From Botryosphaeria dothidea (lineage: Eukaryota > Ascomycota > Dothideomycetes > Botryosphaeriales > Botryosphaeriaceae), in NCBI GenBank assembly GCA_011503125.2, contig WWBZ02000001.1, forward strand, positions 6,076,001-6,140,000: a stretch of 64,000 bases of DNA, in the 5' to 3' direction. A program made the position numbers and the translations under genes. This document shows, one piece after another, positions 22,010 through 33,602 of the stretch (position 1 is its first letter; the number at the start of each line of letters is the position of its first letter). Below the pieces are notes generated by a model. That model ran no database searches. It was not told where the DNA came from and saw nothing but the letters and a program-made list of their open reading frames with translations.

Positions 22010-25000
22010 ATGTCAAATTATTACGAGTCTTCTGGTGAGCCATACTCGCAGCCGCAATTTTGTCAAAGTCATCTTGATACTGATTCAAACTGCAGGCAGG
22101 ACTCAAAGTCCTGCGGATCCCACCTTGACTAAGCCTCCGAGTTTCAAAGAGCGGGAGGAATGGATACCAACCTTCTTACGGACATATATCGCATTGCCAA
22201 TAGCCGCCATTTGCTTCGTCTTCGTGGCGGTACTCGAGATCATGCGTTATCTGATTCACAAGAGTGAAGGAATCCCGTTGAATCAGAACGAATGTGTTCT
22301 CCCAACGCGATATCTTCCAACCCTCTGTGTGGTTGCACTCGGGCTACTGTGGAAATGCGTCTTGGGTGACATCAAAAGGATTATGGCCTGGTCAGCCATG
22401 TCAGTGGGCGAGAATGGTGCAGCGGCAGAGGATTCCATTCTACTCAATTATGTCGGCCGGCTTGAGGTCTTTTCTGTTCCGATCTCTATCAGGAAAAGAC
22501 ACTGGGCTGTGTTTCTGGGCCTCTTGGTCGGCTTTCTGCTTGGTGCTTCCGTTACGGTGGCAAATACCTTGACGTACTCGGATCTTTCCGCACAAACTTC
22601 AAACGCAACCACCCTCCAGAAAACGTCGGGATTCTCATTCAAAGGCGCTCTTGCGGACGAGAATGGCACCCTCACGATGTCCACAGATCATGTGGGCGCC
22701 CAGCCTTACGCTGCGGTCAGCGTGCAACGTTTTCTTGGAGGCCAATACAGTCCATGGACTAACGGCAAATACGCATTCGAATCTTTTCAGGTCGCATCGG
22801 ATCAAAACTCCACCGAATACAACGCTAGACTTGCCGGAGTTGTATTTACGGTAGCTTCTTCCTTTCGTTGCCAAGTAATAGACTACAAATGGGACATCGA
22901 CCGTTATGTTCCGAGAGGAGATGCCCGTGTCAATCTGTTTGCCGATCAGGAAGTAGATTCGTGTTCACTCTCAATACGCCAGGACAAGGGCTTCAGTCTC
23001 GGAGAGTGGAACACGAGCTCATCGGGAACACAAGGCTGGTTGAACCTCACTTCTTGCACAAACAATCCGGATGATACACGTATTGTTGCAACAATAATTC
23101 ATCCTTCAGAGATTTCAAGCCCAGACTCTCATCAAACCACTCTAGACGTTTCTACGTCTGGTCTGGTTTGCTCGCCGACTTTTACCACGCAACGAGCCAA
23201 CGTACAGGCCAATGCAACAACTGGCGAGATCACGAGATTTCAGATCATACCAGGAACTATAAAAGTGGCTGACATCAATGCCTCTATTGAGGTGGTCTGG
23301 CAATATCTCAACAATCCAACAACTTATGCCACGCTCATCTGGCGGGACAATGTGGATATGCAACTCCAGACCTTCGATAACGACAAGGATAAGGTCTGGA
23401 GCATGGTCTCCCATTATACGTACTCGGACGACCCTGACCCCTTCTTCGGGATACTTTTGAAGAATTTGAATGCAAGTCGGCAACAGGAGTTCATCCACGA
23501 CGCTGCAGTCTTTGGGGCAGAAGTCGAGACACTTGCTGGAGCAACAATAACACAAGTCATCCACACTCTAGCTCGCACGAACTCATCTGAACAGTTCACC
23601 GGTAAAACAATCAGAACTGAGCCAAAGATGCTTGTTCAGGAAGTATCGCTTCGCATCCTCCAAGGATTCCTTGCCTTTATTGGCATTGCAGTAGTTCTGC
23701 TCAGCACGATACTGCGACCGCGATCTGTTCTCCACGAAGATCCGGGGCCACTTTCCCAGACTGCGGTCATCATTTCATCATCTCAAGGCTGCATTGATAG
23801 GAAGTTCTCACAGCATTCTCGCTCTTCCGAAAAAGCCATGACCGAAGCCCTTAGACCTGCCCGGTTCCGACTCCTTCCTGAAACCGGTGGGGTGTTGCTC
23901 ACCGTCAATCAAAATAATCCGCAAACCAGAACAGATAGAGTATCTGCAGCGGATGAGATCCGACCTTCAGACATACCAGACCGTGGGTGGAGGCCAATTG
24001 CTTTCCGCGCCGACGCAAAAGCAGCGCTTCTTCTGGCATTTACTGCCGCTATAATTGCCTTGGGAATCCTCCAAAAGATGTCTCACCTACATTCGGGACT
24101 TAGTGGAAAGGGAACTTGGCCCACACGTCTTTATTCCTTTATTCCCACTCTGGTTCTTGTCCTGCTGGCTTATGCATGTTCGGGTATCGACGCGGCCGTC
24201 CGGTCCGTGATATCTTATAAGAGCCTCGTCACGACATCCAAGAAGCAGCCGCTCTTGACCAAATACCGGGACTTCAACTTTTGGACAACAATGAAGCTTC
24301 AATCCACAAGGCAGAACGTCGGATTTGCTGTGGTTGCCTCGTCCATGGTACTCATTCTTTTCCCCGTTATTAAGATCGCTGCTGCTGGTCTGTACGGAAC
24401 AACTCTCAGCAGTGGTCAACGCGATATCTCTATTCAACTTGACTCGAGCCTTCCTGAGCTTCTGGAAAGCACGAAAAGTGCGTCCGATGCGTCTGAAAGC
24501 GCCGGGAACTTTGCTGAATGGACCACAAACACCGCATCTGATTCAAGAGAGAGACCTGGTATCTTGGACAACCTTGTGTTCAGCAACATTAGCGGGCTTA
24601 CCAATCATGATGATAGTCTCACAACTCCGGGAGATGCGGTGGAACTAACGGTTCCAGCCATACTTGTTGACGTCAATTGCACCGGATTGACCGATGACAT
24701 GTTCAACTACACGGCCAGCGGCTGTGGTTGGACTGGCTCAGTAGTCAAATGTACTTTGAGAGTGGCCTGCATTGCAGAGCCGTGTAAGGAGCTCATCGAC
24801 ATGGATTACTTGATCTACAGCTACAAGAGCCCGTACACTGGTGTAGTATACTACGGCCCGGATACAGGCAATCTCAACGCATACCTTTCGGAATATAAGG
24901 ATTCAGATGCCTCAACAAGAGGAGCAGTCTGCAGTAGGGCGCTGCATCTCGTCGACGTCAAAACCCGATTCAATCAGCAAACTCAACGCGGCCTCGAAGA

Positions 25001-26090
25001 CTCTGTCACAGTCCTCCCATGGAGCCCTTCACACTTCGACCGCGATTCGATCAAGGTCAGACGCACGTACAACGCCTCAGACTTGCCTTCGTGGATATCT
25101 CCTCCCAGAAACTATCTTGCTCTCGGAGGCAAGCAGTACGCTGTTGATTCCGGCAGCCATCTCGACGGCGACTCGCTATGGCCAACCGATGCAACGAGCA
25201 TCAACTTCTTCAACCTCCTCGCCACATACGCAGAATACAAAGCCGGGAACCTGACGTCTCTTCTCGATCCTGAGAGCCTCTCCGTAGCGGCCAAGGAGAT
25301 GTACACCGCATATACTGTCCAAGCGTTGACCGAGTTACGACTGTTTGCAACTGGGAGCCTCAAGAACACCACAGCCACGCTCTTCATGCAACGCGAGCGG
25401 ATAAGTCAGGATCTGACTTCTACAATCATTGTCGAGGTGCTCCTGTTCCTGGTCCTCTGCTGCCTGATCTGGATCTTCATCCGCTTCCCCAGCTCCCACA
25501 TACTTCCGAAAGATCCCGATACCATTGCGACACGCTTCTCTCTTCTGGCTGGCAGCAACCTGGTTCAACGGCTGCGTGAAGACCCTTCCACTCGACAACC
25601 TGATGCTGCACTCTGGTCTGAGAAGGCAGGTCTCGGATGGTGGCCAGCTCCGAGCAGTGAGGGATCGTCGAAGCGGTGGAGGTGGGGAATCGATGTTGGA
25701 AGCGGCATGATCCAGCAGGACTGGAACCATCCACCACTCGAAGATACCCCCGGGAAAACCTCAGAGACTGTGTCTGCAAGCAATATGGGAAGTGCAATAC
25801 CTGAAACCAGCGGATCGCGAGCCAGTCTGAGTGATCCTCCAGCTCAATATGAGATTTGGCCCCAGCAAAGCTCGTATCTGCCAGTCAATCAGCAAGAGAG
25901 CGATGACGAAGAGGCCCGCTTATCCAGACGGAGCAGTGCATCAGCGGTGGTTCAATCATTTTCTCCAATGGCCCGGGCTCCTACGATACAGCCTTCCGGG
26001 AATGATGGAGGGTATGCACTGCCTGAGCTTTCACCTGTGTCTCCCATTTCCTCGACTTTGCCATTTGCCGTGGATGATACGCCGCGATAA
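22010..26090 (+). CDS. Large DUF3433-family membrane protein
   Basis: Exons 22010-22034 and 22096-26090 give 1339 aa. I chose a 25-nt first exon (MSNYYESS) and a 61-nt intron with GTGAGC donor and CTGCAG acceptor, although the frame is also open upstream from 21921; this start removes a segment unlike the family. Two DUF3433-type repeats are visible: a paired membrane segment at nt 22170-22370, and a second beginning RGWRPIAFRADAKAALLLAF at nt 23980. Further membrane segments follow at about 23640-23720, 24320-24380 and 25420-25490. Between them are large extracytoplasmic domains with many N-x-S/T sites and Cys. The C-terminal 200 residues are polar and Ser-rich. The family is restricted to filamentous fungi and its function is unknown. 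Confidence 0.85.
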
Positions 26091-27096
26091 GAACTGGATT
26101 AGTATGCGGGCCTAGTATTGAATTCGGAATCCTTCCCGGGAGCTATCATGAAGCCGGCTTGCGAAAAACCGGTATGTCTGTGTCATTTGTAATGTGCAGT
26201 CATATATATAAGCAGTCAATATCCATAGTGTCATGGTTTTTGAGTCATCTATTTGAAGAGAAACCTCTAAAGAAACCCTACGAAGGATGTGGCGAGGTTT
26301 GCTAGCTGTCCCCAGTAATATTGTGGCTTCATGGCGTATTCTGATGGGCGGCGAATGATACGTTGACACCCACGCAGTTATTGTTGGCGCTACACAGGGG
26401 AAATAACATGGGGGCCGCATGTTTCCTTCTATGGGAATGGGAAAGATTTGCGTCAGGGGCCAAGAAGCTCTTTCGCCCCCACATTGACCCAAAACCGACA
26501 AATAGCGTATGGAGATCATGCACGCACTGCTTCCGCTCAGTGTGTGGAGGCGCTGGTGCGGACATGGCGCTTTATGTCTTACCTTTGGAGGCTATGCGGT
26601 TGAACTTCAGCCTCACGAACAGGTTCCATACACTTTGCCTGGCCGATGACCGCGTGCTAAATGGATTACAGGAATAAAGAATATCGTGACTTTGGGCGAT
26701 TCATTGCGCATTGGGCCCATTGAAAACATGAAGTCGCTGCCACAAACACGAGAGGTGTAGTCTCCGATGCAACCCTTATCGTTATCAGATTTTCTTCTGA
26801 TCATCAGGGCGCGAAACGGGAAGTACATGTGTGGCTGCTTACACACAGTGCTAGTTTGAAAAACCCCAGACGGTGGCTTGTCTAGACCGAGGGAAATAGA
26901 AAACAACGGGATTGGCGATTGGCGGGAAACGGAAGAGTGTCGTACTTTAAATTTGAGGGCGACGGGGGAATCGTCCTAAATATAGCCTGCCTTCCTGGCT
27001 GCATACTTTCAAAGAAGTGACCATCCTTAGAAATACCATCAAGGAACTTCCAAAATCACTTCACTCTCGAATTTCACTCCCTAGACTATTCCCAAG
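26091..27096. other. Intergenic, upstream of the Cys-rich gene
   Basis: No gene recognised. Two inverted CCAAT boxes (ATTGG) at 26911-26915 and 26918-26922 and a TATA-like TATAG at 26981 lie within 190 bp of the next ATG. Confidence 0.45.
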
Positions 27097-27802
27097 ATGC
27101 CGCCACACAAGAAAAACGCATCGCGCACACCTCACCACCAGCAGTATCGATCTCATCCACAACGTGCACCACAATACACACATCAAATGCACACGGTCCA
27201 TCACGTTCATCATGCCCAGCCACAGCACCATTCGCAACCTCAAAAAGTCCACCATCCCACTCAGCAGCACCACCAACTTCATCATCCCCATCCACAGCGC
27301 CCTCAACATTCGCCATACCATCCACCACATCATCAGCCACATCATCAGCCACATCATCCACACCAGGCGCATCCAACCCATCAGCCGCACCAGTAAGCCT
27401 CTTCTTCTCCCGTCAACACACTATTTCGCACTCTCTCAATACTGACTGGCCCCAAGACAACCTCAGCACATCACCATCAACAACTCGAACCCAAGCAAAA
27501 CAACTGTCATCGCGGCGAGTGCCGCCGGTGGTGCCGTTCTCGGCGCCGCTGCCGCAACTGCGGCCTCGAAGCCCGAGACCGAAGAATTCTACTACGACGA
27601 CAACAATAACACGAATGACGATTCCGATGGATGCTGCGGCGATGATTGCTGCAGCGAAGGCTGCTGTGAGGGAGGCTGCTGTGAGGGAGGCTGCTGTGGA
27701 AATGACTGCTGCGGAGATGGCTGTTGTGGTGACGACTGTTGCGGGTGCTCTTGCTGGTGCTACGGCAATGAGGAAGATAAATCATGCTGTGTCGTGATGT
27801 GA
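27097..27802 (+). CDS. His-rich, Cys-Cys-repeat protein with C-terminal CaaX-like box
   Basis: Two exons, 27097-27392 and 27457-27802; 213 aa. The first encodes about 98 residues dominated by His, Gln and Pro (HHQPHHQPHHPHQAHP). The donor is GTAAGC. The acceptor at 27456 (CCCAAG) was chosen because it alone keeps frame into HITINNSNPSKTTVIAA. A small-residue segment, SAAGGAVLGAAAATAAS, follows, then an acidic YYDDNN stretch, then seven consecutive CCxxx units (GDD, SEG, EGG, EGG, GND, GDG, GDD), an eighth CC pair and CSCWC. In total 21 Cys fall in about 55 residues. The end is SCCVVM, a CaaX-type motif (C-V-V-M) with an adjacent Cys that could be palmitoylated. Metal binding and membrane tethering by lipids are inferred; I know no named family with this whole layout. 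Confidence 0.78.
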
Positions 27803-30062
27803 ACGGGATCGGGCAGTTCAATGACAATTCTTCAATGAATGGGAAAGGATTCTATTTCCCTCAAACAGTGCACAAGCCTTTTTGTTGGCAGTGGAATACG
27901 TTTTCTTAGTTCATTACGGGTTTATCTAAGCCCTCATTTCCGTATGTTACTGTAGAGATATTGGAAAAGACTTCACGGTATCGCAGCTATCGTGTGGCGC
28001 AATCTATGTCCAGGTCAAGGAAAACGCTTCAGGTGGAAGAAAGAGAAGAGACCGAAAAGCCTCTAAAATAATACAAATGCGAGCTGGGATGTAAACAGCT
28101 ACCTACCGACTAGTTATCCGAAACGAGATCCTAGTAAAACATCTTCAAAATACAATTCTCCTTTTTACGCAAGGTATAGAACATGCTCACGCCTATCATC
28201 ATCATTGCTACGGGAATCACAACTTGTACTACAGCGCCTAAAATGCAAAAGGTCTCTTCAGCTTTTGTGCGAAAAGAAAATCTCCAAGGACGGAGGTGAA
28301 TTCTGCCGAACATAGTAGCACAAACAAAGCTCATGATGCTTCGGAAATGGATGTATAGCGCTTCATATCTTGGAGCACTGGAGAGGTATGAAAATTGGTA
28401 GCTTGGCAATATTTGGTTCCACCGAAGAAGCCGAGGCAGTAAAGGTCAGACATCAATCTTTCCCACCCAGGTTCAAAAACAAACCGCAGTGTCGCCTCAC
28501 ATCACGCAAGAAAAAGAAGCCGCCGAAACACCAACTTCATTGCTGATCCACATCTACCAAGATAAGCACCGCTTCCTTCCCGCACGCTCAGCCCGACCGC
28601 CAACCTAGCACACGATACATGCGCATTGATGTTCTACCGCCATCAATGACCACCGCATCTTCCTTGTTCTTTCTAGGAGTTTGCGTAAAAGCGTCCACTA
28701 ACAGCCAACCACGCACAAAACCTCGCCAAGTTCAACTGTCTACGCCCGCCCTACAGAAGCCTTCTGCCCTATGACATTGAAAAGCCATCCACAGTCCCTG
28801 CCACTGCATCCCCCAGAGATTAGGATCACTTCGTCCCCAAATTGCTTTGTCGAAGCCATGAGAAAGTAGGCACAAGGAACCCGATGTACCGAATAACAAA
28901 CTCTCCAAAGCTCGAAACACATGCCAAAAGTAAGTACCATGATCATGTCTTCATTCCGCAACGAGCAAACCCACCAGAGCAACGCGCATAAAAAAATGAA
29001 TGATGCTACTTCCCAACGCACAGTAGAAGAGGAGGGGGAAAATACCACACAGAAAAGACTGCAGAACTTTTGATGCGAAAAGAATACTTCCCATAAAAAA
29101 AAAAAAAAGAAGACGGATGCGGAGAAGGACAACAGCAAAAACCAATTTATGAGCAGCGGAAGGAAAAACAAAGCCGCAAGGGGGGAAAACGTATGACCGC
29201 AAACCTGACAACCCGTCCGTCCGTATACGCGCGTATGCCCCTCCAAAAATGATCTTGCTTTGCTCGCTCAGGGAGAAAGAAAAAACAAGAATGGAGAGCA
29301 CCAAAGGGGAGAGAGAAGAGAAGAAGACTTGCGCCATTTGCCACAACCCATCATCGTGATCATCCAGAAGAAGTTTCGATGACGAACTAAACCTGAATGA
29401 ATATAACAAGAAGGACCGCCTTCAACACCACCACCACTGCTTCCTCACTCCCTAACCTTGTGAACAACGCTTTTCCCCCTCGCTATTTCGTTGTTTTGTT
29501 AAATTTCAGAGAGAATCCCCACACAACAGGTAAAGGAAAAAAACTGACCCAAGAGAGGATAAAAAAGCAGAGAGGTATCAGATGCCCGTTCGTTTCGTTT
29601 GATCATCATTCACCCCTCCCCTCCCAATGATACTCAAAAAAACGCGGACAGTGAGAGAGAGCCCAGAGAAGTGTGTGAGAGAGAGGAAAAAATAAAGAAT
29701 TCACGACAGTGGTTCGAACACGCACAGAAACGACAAAAAACAAGAGTGAAAGATTTCCCCACGCAACCCGATCCACGCCCTCGCCATGAAAAAAAGAATT
29801 TCCCGTTTTTCCTGATCGATCGAGAGTGAGATAAATGATAAGAGAAAGGTCGCAGAAAAGAAAAAGAGAAGAAAAAGCTCTCAAGAATCCTTTCCATTTC
29901 CATTCACATGAGAAATGCTTTCCCTCACGCTCGCTTTCTCAAACGCAGAAAAAAAAAATGATGACCATTCAACCCCTATCCCCAATCCAACCGTCAAACA
30001 CAAGTCACCCGACCGAAACCTTGGAAAAGCCCAGTTACTTGAAGAGCCTAGACAGAGTGAAT
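27803..30062. other. Long gene-poor stretch, purine-rich on the plus strand
   Basis: Lies between the 3' ends of two convergent genes. From about 28900 to 30000 the plus strand is strongly A/G-rich (C/T-rich in the sense of the minus-strand gene at 30063), so part may be its 3' UTR. Minus-strand ORFs here are Phe/Leu/Ser-rich products of that bias. A 92-codon minus ORF at 28131-28409 has one hydrophobic segment but no other support. Confidence 0.45.
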
Positions 30063-32774
30063 CTACATCCCAAACGGACCTTGGACATGGCTACCCCTCC
30101 TCTGATTCTCGAAGAAGTCGAAACCGTTGGGACCCGGTCCTTGGCCCATAGCGCCCGGGATGCGCTGACCCGGCATACCCATACCCATGCCACCGGGACC
30201 AGTCATCCCCGGTGGCGGGCCACCCGCTCCGCCGCGAAGACCGAGCATCTGTTGCATCTGTTCATGGTGCGGACCCGGGCCAGCACCCATACCCATTGGG
30301 CCAGGGCCGCCGAATCCAGGAGGCGGCGGGGGCCCTTGCGGAGGACCGAAGTAGCCGTGAAGCGGTCCACCGTGACCAGGCGGGCTGAACATTCCAGGCG
30401 AGGGACCAGGGCCAGCAGAGGCGGGGCCCGTGCCGGGAGGACCACGTTGAACACCCATGCCAGGGTGGCCAAGAGGAGTGTTTCCAGCGGAGAAGGGCGG
30501 AATGTTGTTCGGGCCGCCGAAGCCAGGCGGGCCGCGACCACCCATGTTGTTGGCGGCCGCGGGGAATCCAGGCGGAGGGGCCATGTTTGAGACGGGAGGA
30601 CGATCCTGGGGCTGTTGGAGACCTGGAGGCTTCATAGACCACATCTGATCTGGCGGAGGCTGCTGTGGGATACCCATGTTCGTCATCTGGCCACGGGGAA
30701 TACCAGCATCGCCAGTATTACGGCGTTGGAGACCAGCAATAGCGGGGTCGTCAACGTGAACTGGCAAGTTGAAACGTCCAGCACGACGCATAGCATTCTC
30801 GATTTCCGGGTTGTCAGGCATGCGGCGGGGTTGCGGCTGGTAACGTACATCATTCTCGGGGAACTGACGATCTTCAAACAGGCCAGGCGGAGGGTTGGCA
30901 CGCGGAGGCATTCCCTTGGTATCCATGAAGTTTGTAAAGAGCTCGGGCGGCGGTGGACGAACTTGAGAAGGCTGAGGCGGAGTATTGCGCTGCGGCTGAG
31001 TCATCAGGTTGAGCAGGAATTCCCTATCTCTAGAAAGTTGTGTCGCGTGGGGTGGTGGCTGAGACGTGAGAAGACTCTGAAGACCAAAGTTACCCATTCC
31101 ATTACTACCGGGTGTCGATTGTGCCATACGCTCCTCAGGAGAGCGAATACTTTCAGGGCGAGACTCTTGGCGCATCTGCTCTTGACCGGGCTCAGCAGTA
31201 GGAGTGAATGGACCGAACGCGCCTTGAGGGCCCTTGAACTCAGTAGGTGTACCACGCGGGGCAAGGACAGACTCGATGAAGCCAGCCTTCTCCTCACGCG
31301 ATCTCAGGATATGGTGACGAGTGGGTTGGGGCTGCACATGAACAGTATCGCGATCCGGAGAACGAGTCTCGAGAGGCGAGAACATCGAGGGCTTCCTGCT
31401 GGGCGCTGCTGAGCCTTGGGACGGGGACTGAGTGTTGATACTTGTATTGCCGAGCATTTGAAGGATACGTTGGAAACCCTCCTTGTCTTCGTTGTTCCCA
31501 TTCGGTATGCCAAAGTTCGGTTCTGGTGCAGAAGGTTGAGGAAGTTGTTGAGGCTGCTGCTGCTGCTGCTGCTGTTGCTGCTGCTCTTCCTGAGGAGTGA
31601 ATAATTTGGCAAATTTGGACTGCTTTGCAGGACCTTTGGGTTTCGGGGGAGCTGGAGCGCCTTCTGTTGTTGCTGGGCTCTCCTGCTTGACGGCCGCTCC
31701 CCACATACCGAACATGTCCTTCCCATCCAGGACCATGGGAGTAAGAGGCTTGGAAGACGTCGGAGTGTCCCTGGCTGGCGCAGGTTCCGGAGCGCTCTCC
31801 TTCTCCTCTAAAGGCTTGCCAGCCTTCATCTGCTCCTTCCACCGCTGGAAATCCTCCTGTGTCTTGGCCTTGGGACCGTCCTGAGGACCATCATCGAAGA
31901 AATCCGAGCCTTGGTTGCGTTTGAAGCGAGCCATGCCAATTTCATCCTTCTTCTTGGCGACAGGAGTATCGTACCATTCGGGCTCTTCCTCCATGCGGTT
32001 GTTGTTGCCACCTCGCGCCCATTCACGATCACGGTTATCTCGGCGGTCGCGCCAGCTGCCATGGCCGCCATCTGCCTCCTTGGAATCGGCATTGTCGCGT
32101 CCCCAGGGCTGCTCGAACCTGCCCCGAGCACCGTTGCGGCGTGGTGCAACCTCCTCTCCATCGTTGTCGCGGTTAAAGCGGCCGCCGATGCGCGGAGGTC
32201 GATCAGGGTCCTCGCTGAACGACGCCTTGCGACCCCGCACATTGGTCCAGCCTTCGCCATCATCGCGACCACGGCGGCCGTTCAGCGCGCCGTTCTTGCG
32301 CTCCTCGCGATCTTTGAAGAACTTGTCACGAATGTCCTTGGCGTCGTCGTCCTTGTCGGCGGAGTCGGCCATCTTAGGAACGCGGGAGGATGAGGCGAAG
32401 GCCATCTTGGGGGGTCCTAACACAATATCTTCGGGGGCTGGGGGAGTCAGTCAAAAGCTTGGCGATGTAGAGACAGGGTCTCACCTGTGCTGGAGTGGCG
32501 GGCGAAGTGTTTGCCCGGGAACAAGGAGGGCCGCGAGCCATTTTCGTTGGCTTGCGCAGCGTCGTCATTCCTGCCACCTTGCGTACGACCTCCTTTGCGC
32601 TGGTTCTGCTCGGGCGCAGGTCTGCACGTGTCAGTAATGTTCGCCCGACCTCGGACAGTGTACTTACTCCATCCATTGTTCTATCGCGGGGAGGCCATCG
32701 GGCTTCTGGATGAGGGGTGAGTCGCGCAGGTGAATCAACTCCTCCGGAGTGTAACGTATGACCTCCACAGGCAT
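30063..32774 (-). CDS. eIF4E-binding translation regulator (Eap1/4E-T-like)
   Basis: Three exons on the minus strand: 32774-32668, 32621-32485 and 32437-30063, giving 872 aa with introns of 46 and 47 nt. The 107-nt first exon encodes MPVEVIRYTPEELIHLRDSP, in which Y8-TPEE-L13-I14 fits the YxxxxL-phi motif that binds the dorsal face of eIF4E. Exon 3 opens EDIVLGPPKMAFASSSR and later has EPEWYDTPVAKKKDEIGMA and DFQRWKEQMKAG, conserved in fungal 4E-T/Eap1-like proteins. A poly-Gln tract (nt 31553-31585) and a very long Pro/Gly/Met-rich disordered C-terminal part follow. Expected role: cytoplasmic repression or decay of mRNAs through eIF4E and P-body factors. The GC-rich RG/RD-rich N-terminal part could also bind RNA. 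Confidence 0.85.
31553..31585 (-). repeat. CAG/CAA tract coding poly-Gln
   Basis: Mostly CTG on the plus strand, i.e. CAG codons of the eIF4E-binding protein, interrupted by one CAA. Confidence 0.9.
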
Positions 32775-33602
32775 GGCGAGTCTGGGCGGGCAACCAGCTA
32801 GGGCACCCGTCGGCTTGCCGATTGTCGGTGGAGGCGTTTGAGAGCGGGCGGAGGTGGAACGGCGGACACGAATGCGTCAGGCCGGCTGAGGCGCGACGGA
32901 CGGGGATGGAGTCGGGTGGTAAGGTGGGCGGGTGAGGTGACGCGGCGGCGTCAAGCGTAAGGCGACGGGCGCAATTCGCGGTGCTGGAGCTGTGGCAGAC
33001 GATGCAGATGGTGAACAGGGCGAGCGGATGCGGTCTGGTGGAGCTGTCGGGGGCCAGGCAGGTCTGGTGTTGGGAGGAGGAGCTGCGGGCGTTTGCTGTC
33101 GCGGAGATGAGCTGCGGCGAGATGTCGGCGGTGAGGCAGAGGGGCTGCGGCGCCACAAGCGGGCGTTATTACGTAGCGAAGAAGGACACGGGCTCGAGGC
33201 GCGTGCGGGCGGACGACGGGGCGGGGTTCTGGTTTGGATGAAGGAATTGGCGATGGGGGATTTGGAGCGACTGTCGTGGCCGGCGTGGTGGGTTGAACAC
33301 GCCAAGCCCCAGCGCCGGCGAGTCGGCGTCCGCAGCGTCATCGGCACCGCTGCCGCTGCCTAAGGTGCTCTTCGCTCTTCTCGATTCTACTGCCTGCCGA
33401 ACGCCAGCGTTCGCCTCACTTGTGCCTGCTCGCAGTCACGTCTACGATGTTCTCGCGTCTCAGCTCGTGATTATCTGTCGCACTCATCCGTCGCCCCTGA
33501 CCCAGCGAGCGGTCGCATGTCAAGCGGCTTCCTTTGCCAAGTGCGGGGACCACGGCACAAATTATGCTTATTCCCAAACCAAACACTACCGGCAGACTAC
33601 CA
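32775..33602. other. Intergenic between urb1 and the eIF4E-binding gene
   Basis: Promoter and 5' UTR of the minus-strand eIF4E-binding gene and 3' end of urb1. ORFs on both strands (up to 156 codons) are Pro/Arg/Ser low-complexity and not called. Confidence 0.45.

Noticed and set aside
28131..28409. 92-codon minus-strand ORF with one hydrophobic segment
   Set aside because: There is no family resemblance, no neighbouring exon and no clear start context; it is too weak to call a gene.
28740..29409. Phe/Leu-rich minus-strand ORFs that look like membrane proteins
   Set aside because: The hydrophobicity comes from the purine-rich plus strand; overlapping frames give the same kind of sequence.
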